A stretch of DNA of 64,000 nt from Desulfovibrio gilichinskyi (GTDB taxonomy: Bacteria > Desulfobacterota > Desulfovibrionia > Desulfovibrionales > Desulfovibrionaceae). Of the stretch, positions 28,611 through 36,752 are shown piece by piece. The notes beneath the pieces were generated by a model, which was not told the DNA's origin, made no database searches, and saw only the letters and a program-made list of their open reading frames with translations. The first letter of the stretch is position 1; each line of letters begins with the position of its first letter. The position numbers and the translations under genes were made by a program. The stretch is taken from assembly GCF_900177375.1 (NCBI RefSeq), contig NZ_FWZU01000001.1, positions 124,001 to 188,000 of the forward strand, written 5' to 3'.

Positions 28611-29261
28611 TTACAAGTTGCTTTTAAGCGGGCGGTGTGAAGTCAGGTTTTCTTGCTTTGAAGAATTATTTTTTTTAAATTCAGGAGCAAGATCTGTCCA
28701 TGATGTCATTTCGCCGGCTTCAAGAGCGTCTTCTTCTTTCAGTTTATCGATTTTGCCAAGAAATGGAATGAATTTTCTGATTCTGGAAAAACAAAATCTT
28801 AGAACTATATAAGTTAAAATGAAAACAAAAGGATATCCAAGCCCGAAATTTATATATGGAATAGTGTGGATAGAAATAGTGCCGAATCTTCCTTGAAGCC
28901 ATGCCAGTGCGAAAGCAACTGGCCAAAGTGATACTGCAAAAAGAGCTGCGTGAGAGAAAAAGACTTTTCCGAAATATTCATTGGCCCAATGGTTGGCCGA
29001 TTTATAAACTTTTTTGTTTTTACGACGGATAGCTTCAATAGAAATATTGTGCATGCGGGTCATTTTTTGATTGAGGTCTGTATAATATTTTCTGTTCCAC
29101 AGATATATCAACGACATACTTACTTCGCCTGCTACTGTACACCATAAGGCCACAACCGCTGTACCGAACCAGAATGCAATAACTTCAGGGACGGGAATAC
29201 GGTAAGGGGTAATTAATATAGTATCAAGAACAGATAAAATCGTATTTGTATCAATCATCAA
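28611..29261 (-). CDS. Conserved membrane protein of the TauE operon
   Basis: The 216-residue protein has about four membrane helices (near 25-50, 105-125, 130-160 and 170-185) and a charged C-terminal tail. I do not recognise a functional family. It sits between tauE and the PhnD-like gene on the same strand, with a ribosome site CGGAG. Its role is probably tied to TauE transport or sensing. Confidence 0.65.
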   Translation of the reverse strand: MMIDTNTILSVLDTILITPYRIPVPEVIAFWFGTAVVALWCTVAGEVSMSLIYLWNRKYYTDLNQKMTRMHNISIEAIRRKNKKVYKSANHWANEYFGKVFFSHAALFAVSLWPVAFALAWLQGRFGTISIHTIPYINFGLGYPFVFILTYIVLRFCFSRIRKFIPFLGKIDKLKEEDALEAGEMTSWTDLAPEFKKNNSSKQENLTSHRPLKSNL

Positions 29262-29277
29262 AAAACTCCGTTTAGTA

Positions 29278-29316
29278 AGGCCGTCCCCTGCAAAGAGTGG
29301 TGGCAGGGAACGACCT
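29278..29316 (-). promoter_or_regulatory. Intercistronic hairpin after tauE
   Basis: AGGTCGTTCCCTGC can pair imperfectly with GCAGGGGACGGCCT across an 11-base loop, and no T run follows. It is a probable mRNA-stability or partial-termination hairpin. Confidence 0.5.
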
Positions 29317-29352
29317 GTATATGGTGGTGCTTATAATCTATAAACGTACCGT

Positions 29353-30513
29353 CTAGAACGGAGGCAAGAAGCTGTAACCGAGGAAGCCCTTGGTTGCGTA
29401 ACGGATACCAACGTAAAGTGCGAGAACAATAAAGAGTCTCTTGAGCCATACGTCAGGGATGTACTTGGAAGTGCGTGGTCCAATAAAGGAACCGACAAGG
29501 ATACCGACAAGTTCAACACCGATCAGAGGCCAGAATACAGGAGTATCTTTAACAACCATGTAGGTGAAGATAGAAGTTGTCATACCGACCAGAACAGCCA
29601 GAGCTGATGTTCCTGCTACGAGGTACATAGGAAGCCCGGCAACACTTGTCAGGAAAGGAACAAGCAAGAATCCGCCGCCGACTCCGAGGAAGGAAGCGAG
29701 TGATGCGATGCAGAAACCACCGACAACTGGAATCAGAGGGTTGAAAGAGAATTCTACACCGTAGAAAGTGAAAATACACTTGGTGAGAGAAAAGCTGATA
29801 ACTTTAACACCCAAAGACTGGGTATCAACGGCTCCGCCTTCTTTTTCTTTTTTGATTGATGCTTCGAAAGCTTTTGCTGCTTCTTTAGCTTCTTTCTTGT
29901 TTGCCTGTCCTCTAGGAGATGTTTCGTAAAGGAGGTAACAACCGAGGAAAAGAACGAAAAGACCAAAGTATCCGATGTAGTCTTTCAGAGAAATTTTACC
30001 TGCTGTGAGCCAAGGCACAAGGTATGAACCTGCGATTGAACCGGCTGCAAGTGAAAGTCCCAAAGGAAGAACAAGACGACCCATCTTGAAGTAGTTGTAA
30101 GAAGACATCGCTGCGGATGTACCTACAAGCCACTGGTTGGATACACGGATAGAGTCTGTAACGAGCTTGTTCATTACAGGAGAAGTTTTCTTGAATGTAG
30201 AAGCAAAGTTACCGAATCCGTAGATGGTGATGTGACCTACACCAGCCATGATTCCGCCGAATGCGCCGACAGTTGAGAAAATCCAACCAACCCAGATTGC
30301 CCATGCAAATCCGAGAATAAGGTTAGGGGATGGAGCTCCGTTGATTCCTAAGAATCCGGTAGCCAGTTCGGTGTTGATTTCGCCTGGACCTGTACCTTTA
30401 GGGGTGGCATCGATAGCAGCTTGCAGTTTGCCTGCGAAGGCCGGCTCGAAAAAAACCACCACTGCCAGCGCCGCCAGAGCCATAATCAAAAGGCTTTTGC
30501 GGGATTTAAACAT
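29353..30513 (-). CDS. TauE/SafE-family sulfite/organosulfur exporter-type permease
   Basis: The 386-residue protein has an N-terminal hydrophobic leader, a periplasmic stretch, and about eight membrane helices in the two-repeat TauE/SafE pattern (GVGGGFLLVPFL is the family's typical loop). Relatives move sulfite, sulfoacetate or other organic acids. In a sulfate reducer this could handle a sulfur anion. It is preceded by the DUF169 gene on the same strand after a 173-base gap holding a hairpin. Confidence 0.88.
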   Translation of the reverse strand: MFKSRKSLLIMALAALAVVVFFEPAFAGKLQAAIDATPKGTGPGEINTELATGFLGINGAPSPNLILGFAWAIWVGWIFSTVGAFGGIMAGVGHITIYGFGNFASTFKKTSPVMNKLVTDSIRVSNQWLVGTSAAMSSYNYFKMGRLVLPLGLSLAAGSIAGSYLVPWLTAGKISLKDYIGYFGLFVLFLGCYLLYETSPRGQANKKEAKEAAKAFEASIKKEKEGGAVDTQSLGVKVISFSLTKCIFTFYGVEFSFNPLIPVVGGFCIASLASFLGVGGGFLLVPFLTSVAGLPMYLVAGTSALAVLVGMTTSIFTYMVVKDTPVFWPLIGVELVGILVGSFIGPRTSKYIPDVWLKRLFIVLALYVGIRYATKGFLGYSFLPPF

Positions 30514-30626
30514 AGTGTATCTCCTTAAGTGAAAGTTGGTTTTGCCAGATATTTTATTACCTGTTTCCGTTGCAGCGGATTCAGGAAATTAAGCGTTAAA
30601 ATAGCCAGCGTCTTCATTTGTTGCTC

Positions 30627-30655
30627 GGAGCGTATGCCGTTACGGTATACGCTCC
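30627..30655. promoter_or_regulatory. Hairpin between the DUF169 gene and tauE
   Basis: GGAGCGTAT-CCG pairs with CGG-ATACGCTCC around TTA, with one G-U pair. There is no strong T run on the minus strand. It may cause partial termination or protect the mRNA within the operon. Confidence 0.5.
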
Positions 30656-30686
30656 TCTTTATTTCGATGTTCTGTAGACAGAACAG

Positions 30687-31472
30687 CTATTTCGGTTCTT
30701 CGTTTTTCTTGAAGATGATCAAAGGACAGTTCTTACAAACATCAGCACCGGGGAATCCATCGCCGGGGCGTGTGATTGCGCCGCTGCCTTTTTCATTAAT
30801 GCGCTCAACGAGTCTGTCCACAACGGCTTTAAATTTTGTGCCTGGAATCATTACGTTGATTTCACCGCGTTCGGTTTTACCTGCATTATAGCTACCGGAG
30901 CATGCTGGGCACATATTGAATTCGTCTTCAATATAAGAATAAACAGTACCACCGCATGCGGATGAGTTCATTGTTACATTAGGACGAAGCGGGTGAGTGT
31001 CAGTTGCAGCCATGTAATCTACTGCAAGGTGGTAGGACTGCATATTATCTACATAAAAGTGGACAACATCAGGTTCGAATACACCGTCAATATCTCCCAG
31101 AGGCGCAACAGCTATTCCGATAAGGCCTTTAGGGAGCTGAGATTTAGTCTTAACAAATTTTTCAGCCTGTGCGAGGTCGCGGGTGTATTTTGCGTGTCCT
31201 TTGATTTCAGCATCATCAAGGTCTTTCCAGCCGAAGCTGTACTTTGCGTTTCCACACATGAGGCCGTCGATGTCTGAGTAAACGGTCTGCCCTTTCATGC
31301 GGGCAGCAATTTCCCACTGGCAATAAGTCATAGGCTTGACTGGAGTAAAGAATTCGGCAGTTTTTTTGAACTGGTCGACTTCTTCTTGTTTAAAGAAAAA
31401 TTTAACAGCGACTGGATAATGATAAAGTCTCATTTCCTTCATCAGCAATTCTTGAATTTCCTTGTAAGTCAT
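30687..31472 (-). CDS. DUF169-family protein
   Basis: The 261-residue soluble protein of the DUF169 family has cysteines in MCGNAKYSF, SSACGG, MCPACSG and VCKNCPL that could bind a metal or iron-sulfur cluster. Its function is unknown. It is the promoter-proximal gene of the operon with tauE, the PhnD-like gene and the kinase. A GAGGAGG ribosome site precedes the ATG. Confidence 0.82.
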   Translation of the reverse strand: MTYKEIQELLMKEMRLYHYPVAVKFFFKQEEVDQFKKTAEFFTPVKPMTYCQWEIAARMKGQTVYSDIDGLMCGNAKYSFGWKDLDDAEIKGHAKYTRDLAQAEKFVKTKSQLPKGLIGIAVAPLGDIDGVFEPDVVHFYVDNMQSYHLAVDYMAATDTHPLRPNVTMNSSACGGTVYSYIEDEFNMCPACSGSYNAGKTERGEINVMIPGTKFKAVVDRLVERINEKGSGAITRPGDGFPGADVCKNCPLIIFKKNEEPK

Positions 31473-31644
31473 AACTTCCTCCTCGTCCGTTAATTAATAT
31501 TTACCCGGCCGTGAAGGCCGATAGCTTGTTAAGTTAAAGGTTATTTATAAGTCTGTGATATAATTCTCAAGTAAAAATGAAATAGAGAAAAAAATAACTT
31601 TTTCACATAAACATGTCTTTAAAATAGCTGTTTTGGAACCTGTG

Positions 31645-31664
31645 ATTGTGAAAAAAGTAACAAT
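31645..31664. promoter_or_regulatory. CRP/FNR-family operator in the 31473-31895 intergenic region
   Basis: ATTGTGA, six bases, TAACAAT is a near-perfect palindrome with one mismatch to the TTGTGA-N6-TCACAA pattern bound by CRP/FNR-type regulators such as HcpR in Desulfovibrio. It lies in the 423-base divergent region between the DUF169 operon and the MBL gene. The rest of the region is AT-rich, and I see no gene in it. Confidence 0.5.
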
Positions 31665-31895
31665 ATTTATTTTTTGATAATAAAATAAGCAAGTTGAGTT
31701 TTATTTATTGATTGTTATAAAATTCTTTAAGTTGTTTTTAGATTATTAATAAGGTTAAAAGGTCGAATTGTGTTAATTTTCACTTTGTTTCCAGGTCGGT
31801 CTTAAACCAGATTCTTTCTTCTTATAGCTAGATAGCGTAGAGTTAGCATACTAGAAAAAAATAGTCACTCGTCAAATTTTTATGTCGGAGGAAAA

Positions 31896-32648
31896 ATGAA
31901 TACATATAAAATACATCCTATTGTAATGGGAACAAAGAGATTTGATAAGGGGATGATGACATATCAGCATGACTATGGAACTCCATATATTATACCTATT
32001 TATTGCTGGTATTTGGAAGGTGGAGATAAGACTGTTATTGTTGATACCGGCGAAATGAAACCTGTTATCTCCGATGATCGCGAGAAGGGGCTCGGGGGTA
32101 GAATTTATACTTTTGAGGATGGTTTAGCCAAATACGGTTTAAAACCTGAAGACATAGATATTGTTATTCATACTCATTTACATAACGACCATTGTGAAAA
32201 TGATTATAAATGCGTGAATGCTAAGATTTATGCTCACCGTAAGGAGCTTGAACACATACATAATCCTCATCCTTTAGATTTCAGATATCTGGAAGATTAT
32301 ATAGAAGATGTTGAAGATAACGGGCAAATTGAAATAATTGATAGTGATTGTGAAATAGTTCCCGGAATCAGAGTAAAGCATACACCGGTACATACGGAAG
32401 GCGGGCTTACCGTACTTGTAGATACCAAAGGCGGATTAGCTGCAATTACCGGTTTTTGTGTAATTATGGAGAATTTTTATCCGCCGCTTGAAGTAACCGG
32501 TATGGAAATGGAAGTGATACCTCCGGGTACAAGTGTTAACACCTACAAAGCGTATGATATCATGCTCGAAGTGAAATCGCTTGCAGATATAATCATTCCG
32601 CTCCATGAGCCGCTATTTGCAAAGGTTGATACTGTCGAAGGAACATAA
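31896..32648 (+). CDS. Metallo-beta-lactamase-fold hydrolase, AHL-lactonase-like, with altered metal site
   Basis: The 250-residue protein has the metal motif HLHNDH, a second-site histidine in KHTPVHTEGG and a final histidine in IIPLHEP. The position that normally holds the metal-bridging aspartate reads ITGFCV and has lost it, so activity may differ from classic N-acyl homoserine lactonases. A GGAGG site precedes the ATG. It is followed by an MDR dehydrogenase gene after 65 bases. Confidence 0.8.
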   Translation: MNTYKIHPIVMGTKRFDKGMMTYQHDYGTPYIIPIYCWYLEGGDKTVIVDTGEMKPVISDDREKGLGGRIYTFEDGLAKYGLKPEDIDIVIHTHLHNDHCENDYKCVNAKIYAHRKELEHIHNPHPLDFRYLEDYIEDVEDNGQIEIIDSDCEIVPGIRVKHTPVHTEGGLTVLVDTKGGLAAITGFCVIMENFYPPLEVTGMEMEVIPPGTSVNTYKAYDIMLEVKSLADIIIPLHEPLFAKVDTVEGT

Positions 32649-32680
32649 TTTTTGATTAATCATTTTTGATTAATCATTTT
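32648..32680. repeat. Short tandem repeat
   Basis: A 14-base unit TTTTTGATTAATCA occurs about two and a half times between the MBL and dehydrogenase genes. Each unit holds the palindrome TGATTAATCA. Confidence 0.7.
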
Positions 32681-32713
32681 TGCTCTGTATAATTTATTAA
32701 TGGGGAAAAATCT

Positions 32714-33679
32714 TTGCGAGCAGTATATTTTAAAGATAGAAATATTGAATTAATTGAGACTGAAAAGCCTCAATTATCAGAAGGTGAAGCCCTCTTAAAA
32801 GTCATTATTGCCGGAATTTGCAATACGGATATTGAGCTTCATAAAGGTTATTACGGTTTTGAAGGTGTTCCGGGGCATGAATTTGTCGCAATAGTTGAAG
32901 AGTGTCCTGATAACCCTGAATTCATCGGGAAAAGGGTTGTTGCAGATATTAATATTGCGGACAGTTCCTATTCCGGTGATCCGCGGCACGCACCTGGTAG
33001 GAATGTTATAGGAATAGCGAATCATGATGGTGCTTTTGCCGAGTATCTCAAGGCTCCGGTTAGCAATCTTTATGTTGTTGAAGATAGTGTTGCTACTCAG
33101 GCGGCTGTTTTCGCTGAGCCTCTTGCCGCCGCCCTTGAAGTAAGCCAGCAGATCCATATAACAGCCGATATGCGGGTTATGGTGCTTGGGGATGGAAAGC
33201 TCGGCATACTGACGGCATTAGCATTAAGGATATATAATCCGAATGTACTTTTGATCGGAAAGCACGCTGATAAACTTGCGATTGCCGCAGATCAGGGAGT
33301 AGCAACTTATTGTATTGAAAGTGTGGAAGCTCTTTCTGAATTAGCGGTTAAGCATGGCCGATATGATCTGGTTGTTGAGGCAACAGGAAGTGAGAGCGGG
33401 TTAGCGTATGCCATAGATTTTGTACGACCTGAAGGAACTGTCGTAGCTAAAACAACATCTCATAAGCCGACATTAATAAATCTTGCTAAAGTGGTTGTAG
33501 ATGAAATTTCGATTGTAGGTTCCCGCTGCGGTGATATCGGACTTGCTCTTTCGACTCTTGAGCATGGCCTTATTGATGTTTCAGGGTTGATAGAAGCTGA
33601 GTATAATTTTGATCAGTTTCTATCAGCGTTTGAGCATGCGTGCCGCAAAGGTTCAAAAAAGATACTTGTAAGGATGTAG
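32714..33679 (+). CDS. MDR-family dehydrogenase without structural zinc site
   Basis: The 321-residue protein has the catalytic-zinc residues of medium-chain alcohol dehydrogenases (Cys in AGICNTD and the GHE motif), followed by a Rossmann domain with VLGDGKLG. The four-cysteine structural zinc lobe is missing; that stretch reads SSYSGDPRHAPGRN. The TTG start at 32714 has a GGGGA site upstream. Substrate unknown. Confidence 0.8.
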   Translation: MRAVYFKDRNIELIETEKPQLSEGEALLKVIIAGICNTDIELHKGYYGFEGVPGHEFVAIVEECPDNPEFIGKRVVADINIADSSYSGDPRHAPGRNVIGIANHDGAFAEYLKAPVSNLYVVEDSVATQAAVFAEPLAAALEVSQQIHITADMRVMVLGDGKLGILTALALRIYNPNVLLIGKHADKLAIAADQGVATYCIESVEALSELAVKHGRYDLVVEATGSESGLAYAIDFVRPEGTVVAKTTSHKPTLINLAKVVVDEISIVGSRCGDIGLALSTLEHGLIDVSGLIEAEYNFDQFLSAFEHACRKGSKKILVRM

Positions 33680-33755
33680 ATTGTTTTTATCATCATTTAT
33701 TTAGTTTTAAGATAATAAAGTTTTATAATTAAATAAGTTAGGAATACTGTTGAAG

Positions 33756-33790
33756 CCCCCGCAAATTAATTGCGGGGGTTTTCTTTTTTT
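33756..33790 (+). terminator. Terminator after the dehydrogenase gene
   Basis: CCCCCGCAA and TTGCGGGGG close a 5-base loop, followed by a T-rich run. It insulates the virion unit that starts just downstream. Confidence 0.92.
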
Positions 33791-33821
33791 CAGCGGATTT
33801 TTTTTACAATTATTTGCCTTC

Positions 33822-33865
33822 CGGACATGAACCGGCTGTTTCATGTCCGCCCTCACCGATATTCT
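33822..33865 (+). promoter_or_regulatory. Shared virion-unit element, copy 1 (unit A)
   Basis: CGGACATGA (33822-33830), ten bases containing CGGCT, TCATGTCCG (33841-33849), exactly ten bases, then TATTCT (33860-33865). The first gene of unit A starts 20 bases further on, so the hexamer fits a -10 box. The same element precedes all five virion units. Confidence 0.85.
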
Positions 33866-33885
33866 TTAATAAAAGGGAGGAAGAA

Positions 33886-34095
33886 ATGAAAGAAAGTTCA
33901 GTTGAAACTCTTGCGGGTTTGTACCCTCTTGAAAATAGAGGACTCATAAAGACCTACGCAAAGTTTGTTGAGGATAATCCGGATTGGCATGAGTTCGGAT
34001 TTGCATTGGCTGATTACAAAAGGAACAAAACTGTTCCTGAACTCGGAGGATGGGAACATCCACAAAGCATTGAAACCCCGGTGGTGCGTATATGA
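33886..34095 (+). CDS. Small protein opening virion unit A
   Basis: This 69-residue acidic protein has no membrane segment and no family that I recognise. The ATG at 33886 has a strong GGGAGG site; a longer frame would run through the promoter element. It overlaps the holin gene by four bases. By position it could be a lysis accessory or early virion-assembly factor. Confidence 0.6.
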   Translation: MKESSVETLAGLYPLENRGLIKTYAKFVEDNPDWHEFGFALADYKRNKTVPELGGWEHPQSIETPVVRI

Positions 34096-34481
34096 TCGGT
34101 TCTATTCTGGATCTGGGATCAACGATTATCGACAAAATCTGGCCTGATGCTGGTGACAGGGAAAAAGCGAAACTTAAGCTCGTGGAATTGCAAAGTAAGG
34201 GGGAGCTTGTTGAGATTGAATCCCGTCTGAAAATCATGCTGGCGGAAATGTCAGGTAACTGGCTTCAGCGTTCATGGCGGCCTATTCTTATGCTGACCAT
34301 AATTACCATAGTGGCTAATAATTACCTTTTGTATCCGTACATGAGTTTGTTTTGGGCAGAAGCACCGAAGTTGGAACTTCCGCCGCAACTCTGGTCACTG
34401 ATGCAGCTGGGGCTTAGCGGTTACGTTGTGGGTCGAAGCGCGGAAAAAGTTGTTAAAACATGGAGGGAAAATGGTGGTTGA
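34092..34481 (+). CDS. 3-TM holin of the gene-transfer-release type
   Basis: The 129-residue protein has an amphipathic N-terminal half (IIDKIWPDAGDREKAKLKL) followed by the conserved NWLQRSWRPILML segment and two to three membrane helices. This is the pattern of the 'holin of 3 TMs for gene-transfer release' family, first named for the Rhodobacter gene transfer agent and also seen in phages. It would form the membrane lesion for particle release. The gene overlaps both neighbours. Confidence 0.8.
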   Translation: MIGSILDLGSTIIDKIWPDAGDREKAKLKLVELQSKGELVEIESRLKIMLAEMSGNWLQRSWRPILMLTIITIVANNYLLYPYMSLFWAEAPKLELPPQLWSLMQLGLSGYVVGRSAEKVVKTWRENGG

Positions 34482-34683
34482 AGAAAGGAGCGAATTGCAT
34501 GACCTGCTCATTCGTATAGATGAACGGGTAAAATCTATTCAGGAGGACATTGCTGGAATTAACAGGGACAGACGGTGCCATACCCATACAGAAAAAATTC
34601 GCAGTCTTGAACGGGCTGTATGGGGCACTGTCACTGTTGTAGCCGGAGTAACTGCCCGGGCTTTTTATGAGGCATTTCGATGA
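34471..34683 (+). CDS. Small C-terminally anchored protein of the lysis cassette
   Basis: This 70-residue protein has a charged, coiled-coil-prone N-terminal part (LHDLLIRIDERVKSIQEDI) and one C-terminal membrane helix (AVWGTVTVVAGVTA). The shape resembles haemolysin-XhlA-like or spanin/holin-accessory proteins. ATG 34471 follows GGAGG. It overlaps the holin gene by 11 bases and the next gene by four. Confidence 0.65.
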   Translation: MVVEERSELHDLLIRIDERVKSIQEDIAGINRDRRCHTHTEKIRSLERAVWGTVTVVAGVTARAFYEAFR

Positions 34684-34904
34684 TAGTTTCAGCAGTTTTT
34701 GCGGACGCGGCGTCATGGTTAGGCGGATCATTTGAAGGGGACAGATGCGATTGTTGCGGGTGTGTTGATAAGCTTGAATATTTCAGGATGGAGACACGTT
34801 ACGGCGGAAAAATTGTTTTCCGTGAAGCCCGTTTATGCCGCAAGTGCATGAGAAAAACAGAAGCCGGTGTCTACGAAAGTCTGGGTAAAAACATTGTCCA
34901 GTAG
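34680..34904 (+). CDS. Cysteine-rich small protein, possible zinc finger
   Basis: This 74-residue protein has CDCCGC near residue 23 and CRKC near residue 53, a likely zinc ribbon. No family recognised. It is coupled to the preceding gene by a 4-base overlap and lies upstream of the terminase genes. Confidence 0.6.
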   Translation: MIVSAVFADAASWLGGSFEGDRCDCCGCVDKLEYFRMETRYGGKIVFREARLCRKCMRKTEAGVYESLGKNIVQ

Positions 34905-34960
34905 GTCTTGTGTTTTTCTAATCTGTTTAGCGGAGTGAAGTAAACTTTGGAGATTGAAAA

Positions 34961-35230
34961 GTGAATAAAACAGAAGTTGTTAAACGTCAGAAGGAGGAGC
35001 TCGAACGATTTCGGGAAGTTTTCGCGCTTGCCGTGGATGGAAGTGATTCCGACATGGTTAAAGATTTAAAAACCAAGCTCGACATAATGCAAAAGCGGCA
35101 TGACATGGAGCGTAAAGCATGGTGCATCGGCGACACTAAAAAAGAAGTATCAACTGAACAAAAAAACAAGAAAAGTTCTGCAATAAGTCCTGAACTGAGG
35201 GAGAAGCTGGATGAAATTTACAGATCTTAG
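34961..35230 (+). CDS. Candidate small terminase subunit
   Basis: This 89-residue, highly charged, helical protein starts at GTG 34961 after a TGGAG site. It has no recognisable sequence family, but its size, helical character and 20-base overlap with the large terminase gene fit a small terminase or DNA-recognition subunit. This assignment is inference. In a gene transfer agent this subunit would decide whether packaging is sequence-specific. Confidence 0.5.
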   Translation: MNKTEVVKRQKEELERFREVFALAVDGSDSDMVKDLKTKLDIMQKRHDMERKAWCIGDTKKEVSTEQKNKKSSAISPELREKLDEIYRS

Positions 35231-36752
35231 CAGCGCGAACAAGTGGTATGCTGATTTGCTTCGTAAGGCTGAGCAAAGCAAAGAGGTTTTGCAGGTTCTT
35301 GCTGAACTTGGGCGCAGTGATCTGTTTTTTCTGCTGACTCGTTTACTCGGCCGAGGCGATGCAAACAATGAATGGGTTTTTGCAAGGTGTCAGGACGTAC
35401 AGAATAGTTCTGACGGGCGTCTCGATTTGTGGAGTCGTGAGCATTACAAATCCACTATCATAACTTTTGCGCTGACAGTTCAGGATATTTTGCGTGACCC
35501 GGAAGTTACCATTGGAATTTTCAGCCACACGCGCCCGATTGCAAAGGGATTTTTACGTCAGATAAAGATGGAGTTTGAACGTAATGAACTCCTTAAGCAG
35601 TGTTACCGTGATGTGTTGTGGGCTAATCCTAAAAAGGATTCTCCTAAGTGGTCTGAGGAAGACGGAATCATAGTCAAAAGAAAATCCAATCCCAAAGAAG
35701 CCACTGTGGAAGCATGGGGGCTGGTGGACGGACAGCCGACCGGTAAGCATTTCTCACGATTGATTTATGATGATGTGGTTACGCGTGAATCGGTTTCCTC
35801 GCCGGATATGATCTTTAAAACGACTGAAGCGTGGGCCTTGTCTATCAATCTCGGAACTCGTGAAGGGATCAAAAGGTATATTGGAACCCGCTATCATTTT
35901 AATGATACTTGTCGCGATATTTTGAAAAGGAAGGCGGCTGTTCCGAGAATTTTTCCGGCAACTGCTGACGGAACTCTTGAAGGTGATCCGGTACTGCTCA
36001 CCAGAGAACAGCTTGCAACCAAGCGGCGTGAAATGGGGCCGTATGTTTTCGGTTGCCAGATGATGCAGGACCCCAGAGCGGACGATGTTCAGGGGTTTAA
36101 AGAAGACTGGATCAATCGCTGGGAGCAGCATTCTCAAAGCGGCAAACCTAAGTGGCGCGAATTTAACCGCTATCTGCTTGTGGACCCTGCAAGCGAGAAG
36201 AAAGTCGGTAGCGATTATACGGTAATGCTGGTCATAGGACTCGGTCCGGACAGGAATTATTATCTGATAGACGGTATTCGCGACCGCCTCAACTTAACAG
36301 AGCGGGCCCGTGCTCTTTTTAGATTGCACAGAGCTTACGGGCCGCAAGTTGTCGGATACGAAAAGTACGGTCAGCAGGCGGATGTTGAGCACATGCAGTA
36401 CGTGATGGGAGAACAGAATTATCGTTTTTCCATTGAACCGCTTGGCGGTCATGTTCCGAAAACAGATCGCATCAGAAAGCTTGTACCTATTTTTGAACAG
36501 GGGCGTTTCTGGCTGCCGTGGAGGAGCAGATTTATGGATCATCAGGGACGGGAGCGGGATTTAGTACGGGAATTTATTGATGACGAGTATCTGGCTTTTC
36601 CTGTTGCTCCCCATGACGACATGCTGGATTGCATGGCTAGGATTTTAGATCCGGCACTTGGAGCTGTTTTTCCCAGAGCTGGTAACTGCGTTCAGCCGCA
36701 GGAGTCCGTTCAGGGAATCATGGATTACGATATTTTTACAGGAGGACAATAA
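35211..36752 (+). CDS. Phage terminase large subunit
   Basis: The 513-residue packaging motor has a divergent Walker A-like SREHYKST near residue 75, Walker B LIYDDVV near 184, and RNase-H-like nuclease residues in YLLVDPASEK (Asp) and DDMLDCMARI (Asp). The length is typical of podovirus TerL. It cuts and drives DNA into the prohead. The stop shares a base with the next start (TAATG). No damage to the catalytic motifs is seen, so packaging ability appears retained. Confidence 0.88.
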   Translation: MKFTDLSSANKWYADLLRKAEQSKEVLQVLAELGRSDLFFLLTRLLGRGDANNEWVFARCQDVQNSSDGRLDLWSREHYKSTIITFALTVQDILRDPEVTIGIFSHTRPIAKGFLRQIKMEFERNELLKQCYRDVLWANPKKDSPKWSEEDGIIVKRKSNPKEATVEAWGLVDGQPTGKHFSRLIYDDVVTRESVSSPDMIFKTTEAWALSINLGTREGIKRYIGTRYHFNDTCRDILKRKAAVPRIFPATADGTLEGDPVLLTREQLATKRREMGPYVFGCQMMQDPRADDVQGFKEDWINRWEQHSQSGKPKWREFNRYLLVDPASEKKVGSDYTVMLVIGLGPDRNYYLIDGIRDRLNLTERARALFRLHRAYGPQVVGYEKYGQQADVEHMQYVMGEQNYRFSIEPLGGHVPKTDRIRKLVPIFEQGRFWLPWRSRFMDHQGRERDLVREFIDDEYLAFPVAPHDDMLDCMARILDPALGAVFPRAGNCVQPQESVQGIMDYDIFTGGQ

